DNA of 64,000 bases from Viola odorata (Eukaryota; Streptophyta; Magnoliopsida; Malpighiales; Violaceae): the NCBI GenBank assembly GCA_963691705.1, contig OY829538.1:48945151-49009150 (forward strand), written 5' to 3'. A program made the position numbers and the translations under genes. Of the stretch, positions 24,943 to 37,700 are shown one piece after another. Below the pieces are notes generated by a model. It was given only the letters and a program-made list of their open reading frames with translations, did no database searches and was not told the origin of the DNA. How positions within the stretch are numbered: the stretch's first letter is position 1; each line of letters starts with the position of its first letter.

Positions 24943-25790
24943 GTGCTAATATGATATTTTTGACGGCTATATTTGATTTTTTTATATTGATTTGGTCGTA
25001 TCATTTTAATTTTAGTTGAATTTGACATTTTTATTCAAGTTTTCATATTAATTTAACTTCTTTAAGTATCGTTGTGCACAATCATATATTAAATATGGTG
25101 ACTTATACTCCCTCTGGTTTTAAATAAATGACTTTCTCGCATCCTAATATTCAGTAGGAAACGCATATTGAGGAGGTCGGATGACTCACTATTTGACCCC
25201 AAAAAAATCCGTACTTTTTTTTCGAACGTACATTAATCCTTAACGTACTTTCCAGAAAAAATTAGGGGCAAAATTGTCTCAAATAGTGAGTCTGCCAGCC
25301 GTTTTAAGATACGTGCCGAAACAGTAAAAGTAAAAGCTAAAACGACTATTGTAACGAACCGAAGGGAGTATTGTTTAATATTGTTCAGCTAACATGTGGC
25401 AATTCATGTCAGATGTCATGTAATTTTTTTATATAAAAAATGAATTTTAATCTCATTTACCCAACCAATTAAAAAATAAAATAAGTTAATGAGTCGGATA
25501 AATGAGTTTAAAATCTATTTTTTTATTAAAAAATATGACGTGACATGTACTCCAGGCTGCGGAGTTACTCAGAATGCTGCAAAGATATCAGTATGGATTG
25601 ACACGTCAGTTAAACAATATTAAACAATGTCATATTACTAAACTAAACGTATGATTGTTCACGACGTTACCTAGATGAGCCAAATTAATATGAAAATGTG
25701 AGTAGATGAGTCCAATCCAACCAAAAATGAAATGAGGTGCCAAATTAATACGAAAAATCGAGTAGAGGTGCCAAAAATATTATTATCCCA
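24943..25790. mobile_element. Large palindromic (foldback/MITE-like) element interrupted by a Stowaway MITE
   Basis: Once the 263-bp Stowaway insertion is set aside, the left arm (about 24943-25105 plus 25371-25470) is an imperfect reverse complement of the right arm (about 25480-25790). Matching landmarks: AATATGATATTTTTGACGGC with a match near 25785; GTGCACAATCATA with GTGAACAATCATA; and ATTGTTTAATATTGTT, which is identical in both arms. The hairpin centre is AT-rich. The right arm has about 50 bp with no counterpart (near 25548-25597). No ORF. The outer target duplication could not be fixed. Confidence 0.7.
25108..25368. mobile_element. Stowaway-like MITE (Tc1/mariner), 261 bp, TA target duplication
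   Basis: The ends are CTCCCTCTGGTTTTAAATAA and its imperfect inverted partner ending CGAAGGGAG. They are flanked by TA at 25106-25107 and 25369-25370. The CTCCCTCCG-type terminus and TA duplication define Stowaway elements. No coding capacity. Confidence 0.88.
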
Positions 25791-26630
25791 ATAAAATAAG
25801 TTTAATATTATACTAATAATTATTAGAAATCCAACATAGGAATATTTTATTTTTATTTTTCCTTGTGAGAAACGCTATTCATAATCCATTGATTTTTCCT
25901 ATCACCAATTTAATAGTAAAAATTGCTCCTATTATTATGAATTTAAACCAATATGTATGTCAATTTAATATAATGTCCAATCAAATATATCATCTAATAT
26001 TCATTAATTTAAAATGTAACTCATTTTAGGTAGAAGTTAAGTTTTAAAAAATAGCAAACATTATTATTTTATATTTGAGGATATTTGTGTAATTATTACA
26101 CTTTCTTATAAAAATTATTAAACTTTATCTGTGTAAAAAATCAACATAAAATTAATTAAACACTTAAAATGGGACAAATGGAGCAATCAATTATGTAAAC
26201 GAACTCTCTTATTCCTTTCTTTAGCCACGTCCAATTATTTTCCTTTTCTTTTTCTTTCTAACTTTTTCTTTCTAATTCATATTTTTACTATCATTTTTTT
26301 CCGGGTATATAATCGGGTATCTTTTTATATTATTATGTGCCCGTGACTTCATGGTAGTTAAACTTTAGAGTAGATTGTATCTGTATGTGTAGAAAGCTAG
26401 GAACTTGATTTGCTTGTATTTGGATAACAATCCTTAATCGAAACATGTCTTGGAAATGAGTTTAGTAGCAGCAGCTAAGGTCTATGTAGAATGAGATTCA
26501 TTTTCACAATAATTCCAAGAGACTGTTCTGTGTTATTGCCTGTGTATCATTTTCTTTTTAACTTGATATTTAGTAACTTGTAAATTACAGTAGGTCTTTT
26601 TTCTAATATACAAAATTTATTCCAAATGTA
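25791..26630. other. AT-rich spacer, no gene seen
   Basis: No coding sequence or clear repeat boundary is recognised. The 5' end of the hAT transposon that follows should lie here, but no TAGGGGTGGCAA terminus is found, so that end is probably lost. Confidence 0.5.
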
Positions 26631-29600
26631 GATGAAAGATTATAGTGATTACTCCTTGCAAGCTAATTGGAATACACCAATAGATGAGGAAAGGGATGAC
26701 ATTGACATCCCTCTAGATGAACAATAAGAAGAACAATTAGACGAAGAAAAAGGAAAAGAAGATGCTCCACCTTCAAGTAAAAAAAGGCAGACTAATCTCA
26801 CTTCACAATGGTGACAATTCTTTCACTATTTGTCGGCTACTTAAGAGGACAGTCGTAGATGGTCCAAATGTAAGAAGTGTGGAATAAAGTGCGAGTACAA
26901 GTCTAATAATAGAACAAACAATATTAAAAAAAAATACTCGAGCTTGCCAAAAGTTTGCGCAACATTAACTCGATCTAGGTCAGACTCAATTACGAGGACC
27001 ACATACTTCATTGAACATAAAACCTACTTTTGATAGTGTTATTTTTAGAGATTTGTTGGCATAATGTGTTATCAAGCATGATGTTCCATTTTAATTTACC
27101 GAGTGGGAGGGTGTAAGAACCCTTTTACGTTATCTCCGGGGCAAGATTTGAGTGTTTGTTGTAGAAATACTTGTAAAACTGATTGTGTTAAAATGTATAA
27201 GATGAAGAAGGTTAAAATTTTATCCATGTTACAATGAGAACCAGGTAGGATTAACTACACTTATGATTGTTGGACTCTATTTCTACTGAAGAATATATTC
27301 TTTGACAACTCATTTTGTTGATAAAGAGTAGAAGATTCAAAAAAGAATTTTAAACTTTAGTTTTTGTCACCTCCTCATAATGGTATATGTTTGTCTCAAA
27401 AACTCGTCATGTTTGACTGCTTGGGGGGTAGAGAAAAGAATTATGACAATTACTTTGGATAATGCTTCATCTAATGACTCATGCATTGATTTGTTAATTG
27501 ATAAATTGAAAAATAGAAGGGTGCTGTTTTTTAACGAAGATTATGTTTACATTCGGTGTTGTGCACATATAATTTATCTTTTTGTTCAAGTTGGATTGAA
27601 GGAAAAAGTAGTGGATCATGTTGTAAAGAAAGTTAGAGAAAATGTCAAGTATGTGAAAAGATCTCGAGCTATGAAGATTTTTTTTATAGAATGAGTTGTT
27701 GATTGTTCACTTGATGGTAAAGAGGTCTAAAACAAGATGTTCAAACTAGGTGGAATTCAATGTATCTCATGCTTGAGAGTTGAGAGTGTTCTTCATTACT
27801 GTCGGGATTTGACGACTTTGGCGTTAATTGATTCAAACTTCACCATTTGTCCATCTAGAAGTGATTGGGATATTATAGAGAAGTTGTCTAAGTTTTTGGG
27901 TGTTTTCTATGATATCACTGTTGTTTTTTTGGGAACTAAATATCCAATTACAAATCTGTACTTCCCGGGTGTATTTTTAGCCTATGTGACTTTGAAAGAA
28001 GCGATGAATATCGGTGATGAATATATGAAGACTATGGGAAACCGTATGTATGACAAATTTGAAAAGTGTTGGGGGGATTTTAGTGAGATTTTAGCTATAG
28101 TTGTGATTTTAGATACCGATACGAATTCATTTTTGTTGACTGGTGTTATAGAAATATTTATGGTGAGCATGATGGATCTTGTAAGACTAAGCTTCTAAAA
28201 GATAATTTGATGCTACTTTTCATGGAGTATGCTACGTCTGGAAGTACAAGTTCACCTAGCATTCAAAGTGTGTCGACCTCATCAAGTGTACCTTCATCAT
28301 CTACTTCAGTTTCTCGTGGAAGTCAAAGGGAAAGCATTCTCAAGTAGTGATGGTCTTTCTAAACAGACTAGCAATGTGTTATTGGTATGTTATTTATAAA
28401 TTGATAACAAATGTATGCTTTAATTTTATTTAAATATGTGTTTGATTAATTCTTTTTTTTATAGAAATTTGATTTGATTGAAATGAATGTTATGCCTCAA
28501 AAGTTAGAGATTGAGCAATATTTAGATGATAAAAAAATTGATAGGAAAACTCCATTAGATATTTTAGAAATTTATAATGCTAGCCAATTTTGATATCCTA
28601 GAGTTGCTGCAATGACTCGTGATATTCTTAGCATTCCTATTTCAACCGTAGCTTCTGAAAGTGCATTTAACATTGGTGGGAGAGTGCTTGATCAGTGTAG
28701 AATGATCAGTGTAGAAGTGCACTTAAACTAGAAAATATTAAGGCTCTAATTTTCACTAGGGATTGGTTATATTAGGGGTGTAAAAATGGGACCGGTCCCG
28801 TAGTCCCGTCCCGGACCCGAGGTTTACGGTCGGGTCTGGGACCAATTTTTGGTCCCATTTTCGGTCGGGACCGGGACTGGTCCCGTCCCGAAAAATGTCG
28901 GGATTGCCGGGTCGGGACCGGGACTGGACCCGGCTAAATTAAAAAAAAAACCTAAGATTTTATACACTCATCGCCTCTCAATCTCCATCATCGTTTCGTT
29001 TCCACTTTCCCTTCCACCACGCCGCAGTGCCGCACGCATCGACTCTCATCGCCGGATTGACGCCTCTCATCTCCCTTCCAGCTTATGTATACTATGGTGT
29101 TCCAATAGCATGCAAACTCTTTCATCTGCACAGTTTTTCTCAGTTCTCACCTCTTACTATCCAAATCTGAGAAACCCAAGCTAACCTTCTTCTTTATTTT
29201 TGAGGGGTAAGCTAACCTTCCTCATCTGATTGCTTATTATGGCATCTGTTGTTATGGATAGGAAGAAAAATTCTAATACATAAAACTTCAGTCGCGTTAT
29301 TGAGGAAAATCTATCCATTGATGTAGATGCTTCCTTGTTTATTATCAGCAGTGGAAACTTTTTTTGTTCATTTATTTATGAAAAGAGGGGGAACGAGCAT
29401 CGTGGCAGTAGCCTCCAATAGTTTTCTTTAAGATTAGTACTAAGCCTTTAGTTTTTACATCTTCAAAATCCTAATAAATTCTAAATACCTTTAAGCTACT
29501 AAATCAAGAGCTTTTGCGATGATAACATCACTTGAGATTCTTGGGTTAATGATCTTAGTCCATTATTAATGGAAGACCTTTGCTTTGGGTCTTTTATGTT

Positions 29601-31050
29601 AGGAATACTGATCCTAGCCGTTCCAGGATTTGCTTGATTGGATGAGTGTGTAACTTTTGATCAACCTGTATTTTGAGTGAAGCGACTATAGTTAAAGGAA
29701 AATCTGTGCTTTTTAATGTGGTTACTGGTGTGGTGGTTTAGCGGGACTAGCTCTTATGTTATGATGCACCTCCTGGTATGATGGCGAGAGTCTGAGTGAA
29801 AAATCTTTTCCTACTGGTTGTTATAAAGATAGGCTTGCATATGTCATTTTTTCCTACTGGTTGTTATTTTTGTGAAAATGTTGTATGACAAGTATATCAA
29901 GGAAGTTGAAGCAGCTGCTGCTGCTGAGGCTAATAAAGCCAATGAGGAGCTTGCCAACGCTGTGTCTGTTGTTGCTGCTGCTAGAGATCATGGAGGAGAG
30001 GATTGTTCTGCCAATGAGGTTGCTGTGACCATTGGTCGTGATGATGATGAGCATTCTGGTGAGGAGTCTGAGGAGGATGTAGCTGGTAGGAGATTGATGG
30101 CGTGGCTCAATAAGCAGAGCATTTAGATGGAGTTGAGTTTTTTCCAGGTTTTTTTATAAAAAAAAAAAAAAGGAATTTTTTATCCGGGACCATTTTTCCC
30201 GGGTCTGGTCCCGTGGACCCGTATTCTTATACGGGCCGGGACCGGGACCAATTTCTGGTCCCATTTTTATTCGGGACCGGGACTGGTCCCGACCGTATTT
30301 CTTCGGGACTGTCGGGTCCGGGACGGGACCGGTCCCGCAGTCCCGTTTTGACACCCCTAGGTTATATGGATCTCAAGGTAAGCTTTTTCTATAGTCTCAT
30401 CTCATTAATATTAGTTGAATATTTTTAATTTAATCATTAATTTGCGTATTACTCATTTTTAATTATGTGTTTGTGCTATGTATATGTAGAAATGAAAAAT
30501 GAGTTGGATGATATATGTTTAAATGTGATAGACATGGAGCTTGAAGAAAATAGTAATGGATAGAGTTCTTCTACAATTCAAATCTAGATTTTTGTGGGTA
30601 TAAAGTAAGACAATTATGTAGTGAACATTTTAGTTGTCATCTATGTTAACTCTTTTATATTATTGTAATTTGTAATGGTGCTTTAAAAAATTATATATCA
30701 GTCTTTCCAATTATGGTACTTAAAACCATTATAATTGTATATTAATGTAATTTGTAATGTTTATGGTTATAAGCCATGAACCTTTCGTGTTTCTCCTATA
30801 AGGTAATATCTTTCTGTTCATGGTTGGGAACGACCATGAGCTAACCCATGATATATTTTATTTTTGCAAAATAAATAAACATTATAAAAATTGGATTCGG
30901 GTCTAATTTCGAACCCAGATAACTTGACGGGATGGGACGGGATCGGGAAAGATTCTATAGACCCGTTGAGTCTGGACCCGACCCAATCGGGGTTGGGACT
31001 AAGGGTTCTAGGCCTGAGACTCGACTCATAGTCCCGATTTGCCACCCCTA
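26631..31050 (+). pseudogene. Decayed hAT transposon (BED / hAT dimerisation transposase), interrupted by another hAT
   Basis: Translated pieces in several frames match a RICESLEEPER-type hAT transposase. At about 26830-26940 there is a BED-like zinc finger (RRWSKCKKCGIKCEYKSNNRTNNIK). At 27380-27694 comes the catalytic region, with WGVEKRIMTITLDNASSND and RCCAHIIYLFVQ. At 27737-28198 the middle of the protein continues. At about 28470-28760 lies the C-terminal hAT dimerisation domain (LEIEQYLDD, then STVASESAFNIGGRVLD). The tail resumes at 30360 after a 1.59-kb insertion. Many stops and frameshifts make it non-functional. The right terminus is TTGCCACCCCTA at 31039-31050, preceded by subterminal GGGAC/ACCCG repeats. 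The left terminus was not found. Confidence 0.8.
28773..30359. mobile_element. Non-autonomous hAT element, 1587 bp, 8-bp TSD GGTTATAT, nested in the hAT pseudogene
   Basis: The left end is TAGGGGTGTAAAAATGGGAC and the right end is TTTTGACACCCCTA. GGTTATAT flanks it at 28765-28772 and 30360-30367. Both subterminal regions are packed with GGGACCGG, CCGGTCCCG and related motifs in both orientations. The interior has an open frame at 29872-30126 (LYDKYIKEVEAAAAAEANK...) that may be a leftover of the transposase C-terminus. This would make the element an internal-deletion derivative of an autonomous hAT. No full transposase is present. Confidence 0.92.
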
Positions 31051-34000
31051 TTTATACCCAAATGATGGTAGGGGTGGGGTATTTTGGGGATTAATTGAAC
31101 TCAAGTTGGTTCAATTTGAGTTGTAGAGATCTTGGCATTTAGTTTTAGAGAATGTCTATATTGTCAGTCTTATAGTCAATGCACATCGTTGATCATGACA
31201 GGACATCAATTGACATACTCTTTTGTCGGAATAGGTAAAATATTACCTTTGGAATGCACAATCGTTATCGTTAAGTGCTATAGCCTTGATGGCACGATAT
31301 CGTTGGATTAGTGATATCGTGTAAAGGGAGTATCGCACAGTCCAAGGAAGATTCCTCGAGCTCCCATGGGATGAGATAGAGGCTTGATTGATTTCTTTAC
31401 TTTAGCGTTGTTTCCATAGTTAACGAGACTTTCTATTGTGAGATTCCTTAATTGTCCTTGGAATATGGGATGGTATTATTCAAATGTTATAAAATATTTA
31501 ACAAACAACGAGCCTAAGTGTTTACCAAAAACTTTTCCGACAGCCTATCTTTTCGTTTGAAATTTCAACACACCGTGCGATTGAAGTTGTGTCATCATCA
31601 TTATCCTTTCCTTGAGTACCGCATCAGTTACGCGGTCTTCCACGTGTTGTTTTTGGATGTTGGGAGAATAATTATTGGACAATATGTGAAGGTGAGATTA
31701 GTTGAGGTAAGTCCGAAAATGAGGTACATCTCGCTCACTATGTGTGAAAGTGATGATATAAATAAATTGCAGCAACGAATATTTTTTACTACCATAAGCT
31801 AAGGCCTACCAGAAGAAATACTTCAAAGCCCGGGCAAAGAAGAGAAGAATGTAAAAGCTCAAAATTCGTTAGGGGGTAGGGCATGACCTAGAGAGCACAA
31901 TTAAGAATTTGACCAGGGCTTGTGCTTTTATACTTTTCGCAGAGGGTGAAGAAGGATTCCTTCCCACAACAGAAAAAGTTGATGATGGTATTGGAACCAT
32001 GATGGGGGATCATCACTAAGTGTAAGCTAAGAAGTTAGTGTTCGGGTGCTGTGTATCGGAAGAGGACAAGTTACTATGACAATGATGAAGGAATGAAATT
32101 GAACCAATGAGTTGTCCATGCTGCAACAAACACCTTTGTGTTTGTTTTCTGCAAGAACAAGAACATTGGTGCTTTTTTGGATGAGAGGGAGAAAGTGATC
32201 AAAGCAGTGGAAGAACCTGTAAAGATAAACTATTTGTGGAAATAGAACAAAGTAAAACCATTTGTGATCCTGCTGAAGTACATGACCAACTACCAAGCAG
32301 TGATGACGTATCAGTCAGTGTTTGATTGTGTTTATTTTGATTAAAATCACTATCTATTTATTTGCATTTTATATAGTGATACCACCAATTAGATCATATT
32401 TAAAACAATCCAAGAAAAGAGTTTTGGAAGAAAAGAGCCAAAGGGCCCAAAATTTATGCAAAAAAAAAACTCAAGTATTGACTAGGACCATTTTGAGACT
32501 AATTTGTTGTCCCTTGACTAAGGGTGGAATATCTAGAGTAATGAGCCAAGTAGTGGGCCTTGGAAGCAACATGACAAGGAAGGAAAGGAAGTGCGCCAAT
32601 GGATCTTTTTAAAATCTTAGAACACTCTATCGTCTATTTTCAGTAGTAAAAAATCCCAAGGGGATAAGATATAATTTCAACTTTTAAATATAGGTTTTCC
32701 CTTTAGAGATAGCGAAGGAAAAATATACTACTTAATTGTTCCTTATTTTTATCAAATAGGACATCTTTATTTTCTAGATAGTTTTTAGTTTTTAATTTTG
32801 AACTCTTTCTTCTCGCCCCTTTGTATTCTTCCTAAAATCAAGAGGATTTTAATTTATGCAATTAATTTTATTGATTTTCATTGTTATATCGATGTCTAGC
32901 TAAACTCTTCATTCCTAGTAAAAGCAATCAAGGTTTATGATTCATATTATTTATGAGATCTAACTGTTTTTAACAATTTCTATATTTTTATTTTTTTTCT
33001 TGATTTATTGTCAATATTGTTCTTGTTAAAATTGTGGTTTAACCAACCTAGGTTTTAGCTTGAATGATTAATATTATTAATGATAACTTCAGATCTACAT
33101 AGTTAAAATGATCCAGTAAAGAACTAGATTGATCTCATGATAGTATTTGTTCTGTAAGACTAGAGAAAGAGAACAATTTGGTTTAAATACTCGAATGAAC
33201 CATAGTCTTGGTCAAGGGAAGTCTCTTCTTGCATTTTAGCAGTCAGCTAGTTAAATCTTATGAATGAAACTTAGGGTTGTTAGGAGATTAAGGTCCTTAA
33301 TAGAGTATTTTTTTTAGTGAATTGATATAAATAAGATGTAAGAGAGATCTAAATGAACCTGATTTCAATCGCTAGCCTATAAATCAGAAATGAACATATT
33401 TGCATCAATGATCAATGTTTATGAATTATAGCCTTGAGTAGGCTTTACTAGAAATCTTTCACATACTTATTTATCATCAACTTCACTACTATTTTCAATT
33501 GAATTTGCTTTTGTTTTCATTATTTTCAATTCATAAGTTCTTAACAAAAAAAATCATTTGTGAGATCTAATTATTGCCACATTTGGTCATTTGGAAGACT
33601 TGAATTACACAATTTTTTACTGTGAAACGAACCTTTTATCAATATTAATTTACAACCTTTTGTTAATTAATGTTGAGTTGTAATCACATTTATTTTTAAC
33701 GAAATTGATAATTGATCAATGTTCCTCCTGTAGTGGCTGAAATAATAGAGGGTGAAGAACCTCAAGAAGCCGGTTGTTGTGGTCTCGTGGAATTATAAGT
33801 ATTTGTCCACACAATCCATCAAATATTTATAAACGAAATGTGAGGTTTACTAACATAAAGAATTATACAACTTTTTAAATTCTGCAATAAAATTTCCTCA
33901 TTCATGTTCGACAACGTTAAAAATTAAACTAAAATAAATAAATAAATTTAATTTAATAATATAGACTATTTTTTTTTTATAAATATAAGACATTATTTAT

Positions 34001-34774
34001 CAACTTATTGTATAAAAAAAATGCTTGTGTCAACGTATTAAAAATTTAACAATATAATAAGTGAGTTCCTTATTCAATGTCACATAAGTCTTTTAATACT
34101 ATTATTATTATATTAAATAAGATTACAATTTTTCTAAAATTTGAATAGGTTATTATTATTTGTATAAGTAACATGCAATGTGAGACTAAACTAAACAAAG
34201 AATAAAAGGAAATTCTCTCCAGCTCCATCCAGCCTATTTTAGAATTTTAAAAAATAAAAAAATAAAAAAATAAAAAAAATAAAAAAAAATTGGAAAAGAA
34301 GAAAAAAAAAAAAGAAGAGAAAGAAAGAAAGAAAGAGAATTGGGAGCCGTCCAAACGCATATTTAACAATCAGGGCCTCATCAGCAGATTCCATCTCTCT
34401 CTCTCTCTACGCCACGAAATAAAACAGAACAAAACGGACGACACGACAGTCACATCACATCTTTACAAAAATCAATTATTATTTTTTTGAAATGAAAAAA
34501 TCTTCTTTCCGCCACCACTCTCTCTGCTTCATTCTTCCTTTTTCTCAAGCCAAGAATCTCTTTTCTCTTCACCTCTTTTCACTCTTTCAGAATTCAGATT
34601 CTTTCCTTTCCTTCCTTTTCCCTCTCCGCTTTTTATTACCCAAATGGCCTATTTCTTTCCATCCCTCCCTCCCTTTCCCCTCCTCTCCCCCGCTCTGTCC
34701 TTTTCATACACCAATTCTTTTCTTCCTTCTCTTTTCCGGCTACCATCACCACCACCGCCTTCTCTTCCCGCCTC
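31051..34774. other. Repeat-rich AT spacer, DAR2-like promoter and leader at its end
   Basis: I recognise no gene. Open frames here lack known domains. From about 34255 to 34345 there is an A/G-rich tract with GAAA repeats, then a CT repeat (CTCTCTCTCTCT near 34395) and a CT-rich leader up to the ATG at 34775, as in many plant 5' UTRs. Open frames at 34492 and 34644 are readings of this CT-rich leader. Confidence 0.5.
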
Positions 34775-37700
34775 ATGGCTCCTCCTTCCGGCGTCAACCA
34801 TATCTCTAACCCTTGCATTTATGGTACACCCCCCCTTCTTCACTCATTTATATTCCAATTTTAATAAAAATCAGTGCTTCTATAGTGTTGGTTGTGGGGT
34901 TTATGTTATTGTTGGGGTTTCTATGCTAAGCAGGGGACTTTGTTTCTTCATACCCAGAACGAAAATCTCGCTTCATGAAATGGTTAAGCAAACTTTTCAA
35001 AAATACCGGCTCTGCTCGTGGCGGTGGAGGAGCAGGAGGAGGAGGGAGTCGCCATCCTCAGCTTCTTGGGGACGAAAACACCGTGTGGCGTGCGCCTGCC
35101 AGATCACTGGTAACCTTTTCTTCTTTTTTGTTAAAGAATGAAAATTGCTGCTTTTATTCCCTTTCCACTGAAAAGTACAATTAGCATTGTAACTTGTAAC
35201 CTTTAATTTTCATTTTCTAATTTTCCATTAGCTAAAAAAATGAGTTAACTAGTTTGTTAGTTGGAGTATGTTGCTTTGGTTGAATAAGAATTATTATTCC
35301 TTTTGTGCCACCACATTTTATTCCTTCTTTTCTTTGGCATGGCTGGATTACCAAGCTATATTATGCTCTTGTGACATATGTTAATTTTTTTTCAAGATGC
35401 CATAGAACTGCTTCATTACCTCATTTTGCTTTATCATAAAATAAGAAATCCGGTTTTGATTCGGAGCCTTTTGAGATGAAATACTTGGTTTATTGTGCTT
35501 TGACACTTAAAGTGAGAAATCATCTTTTATGTTTATGGCATATTAAGGCTTTGACTAGTTAACTCTAATGGTAACATAAGAAAGAAGTTAAATGTTTGCC
35601 TTGAATAAATAAGAAGAAATTATGGAAAAGAAGATGTCTGTTTATCAGGATAGAAAACAAAAGAACGGATTATAATTAAATCCTTTCTTCAGAAGAATAA
35701 ATAAGGACAAATTCCAGAAAGGTAGAAGTCAATTAATAATGAAAGAAAAGGCCTGCGTAGAGTGCAAGAAGTAAGATGAAAATGAAATTCAATTGATTGG
35801 CTTCTCAACAGGATGACCACCCTAGATCTGCCAAGGAGAAGGAGGAATTAGATCATGCTGTAGCACTTTCTCTAGCAGAAGATTTGAGGAGACCAAGTGG
35901 TATGTATAGCCTGCACTTCTCAAATAATTCTTTTCCTCCTCCTTACTAGCACTTGCCTATGTTAGATCTTGACCATCTGTTTTTCAGGACAGAGATGGGG
36001 AGCTGAAACGGATGACGAACTAGGTAGGCAGCTTGAAGATAGTTTTAATCCACCTTGGTACCCTCCCTACGCCCCAGCTGTACCATATTGTCCCAGGAGT
36101 TACAGGTATAATACAAGATGTGGCTTAATTACCTCAGTAGAATATATTGGCATTCAGCCAGGATCAAGTAGTTAGGTTGTTTGTTTAGTTCTTTTACACC
36201 AGGCAAAACAGATCAAAATGAACAAAAGAAGGAAATTATGATGAGGCTTTGCTTGGAATAAACCTCAAATAATAAATGGGATCATTAAAACAAGAAGCTC
36301 ACATCAGCTGATCAGCATGTGTAGAGATTTTTCATGATAGCCGGAACAGACAGGATCATATGTTACAACAACCTTCTTAATTAGAAAAATCCATTATATA
36401 TGATAATTAGGGATGATAATGGGTGTATATTTATGGTACTCTTACTATACCCCTGGCTTTCTTCTGTGCATTTGGAATTCTGTAGAAACATTTCTATTAC
36501 TACCTTAGTATCAATTAATATTAAACTGATGAAGTCGTGTTTAACAAATAAACTTCAAACCAATCAGAAATTTGAACATCATGCATATTCAACCCTTCAC
36601 TTTTATTGGCTGTGAAGGTGTTTTCTTATGGCTTCAACTTGCAGATTATGTGGTGGCTGCCATAAAGACATAGGTCATGGCAATTATTTGGGATGCATGG
36701 GGCAGTACTTTCATCCAGAGTGTTTTCACTGTCATTCTTGTGGTTATCCCATTACTGAGCATGAGGTAATTTTTGTTCTCGTGTTCAAGAATATCTTGCT
36801 CTGCCTTTTATTTTACACTCCAGCTACTGAGTTAGATAGCTCATTCCAAAAAAAGATTTTTTTTTCAAGCAATTCAAGTAATGATATTAAACTTTGTCAT
36901 GTCTATCTCTTAACTCCTTTTTGTTTTCTGTTGATCCAAGTTTTCTTTGTCAGGAAGGGATCCATACCACAAGTCTTGTTTCAAAGAGTTAACTCATCCC
37001 AAATGTGAAGTCTGCCACCAATTTGTAAGATATTTGTTTCACTCATTGTTCTCATTCGCATGGCATACCCATAAAAGTAGGAGACCAAATAGAGATGCTA
37101 GTTTTTCAATTCTTTATCATGTATTACTAGTAATTGCATACAATGAATTGCCATTTATCAACACTTCCATACATTGTCATTGGCTTCTATTTTGAATAGC
37201 TTGTTTCCTTTTAAATCAAGGTCTAGAAGTAAGTAGATGATTCTTTGGACAGTATATGATTGAACAGTTCAAATTTGACATTCATGTACGTATTGTTATG
37301 GAATATATATCTTTATAACTTGCAGCTAAAAAAATTTCAGATCCCAACAAATCCAGCTGGTTTGATAGAGTACAGATGCCATCCTTTTTGGTCCCAGAAA
37401 TACTGTCCATCACATGAGCATGATAACACTGCTCGATGCTGTAGTTGTGAACGACTGGAGGTACATTAGTAGAGCTTTAGATTCAATTGGCTAAGCTACA
37501 GCAAGCCTCTGTTAGTGAGTATTGAAAATTTGAAATGAGATCTTGTTGTATTTCGTTCTCTTGATTCCATTTTCCTTTGATCGTCTTCATGAAGTCCTGG
37601 AATGCAAGATACTATTCTTTGGATGATGGACGTAGCTTGTGCTTGGAATGCATGGAGTCTGCTATTATGGACACCGGTGATTGTCAACCCCTTTACCATG

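Noticed and set aside
32700..33800. Possible old LTR or retroelement edge
   Set aside because: The text has a familiar repeat look, but I could find no paired ends, primer site or coding domain.
34492..35141. Open frames upstream of and overlapping the DAR2-like start
   Set aside because: They are readings of a CT-rich leader and of exons in the wrong frame, with no domain.
36405..36440. hAT-like end (AGGGATGATAATGGGT) in intron 4 of the DAR2-like gene
   Set aside because: There is no partner terminus or target duplication in the intron.
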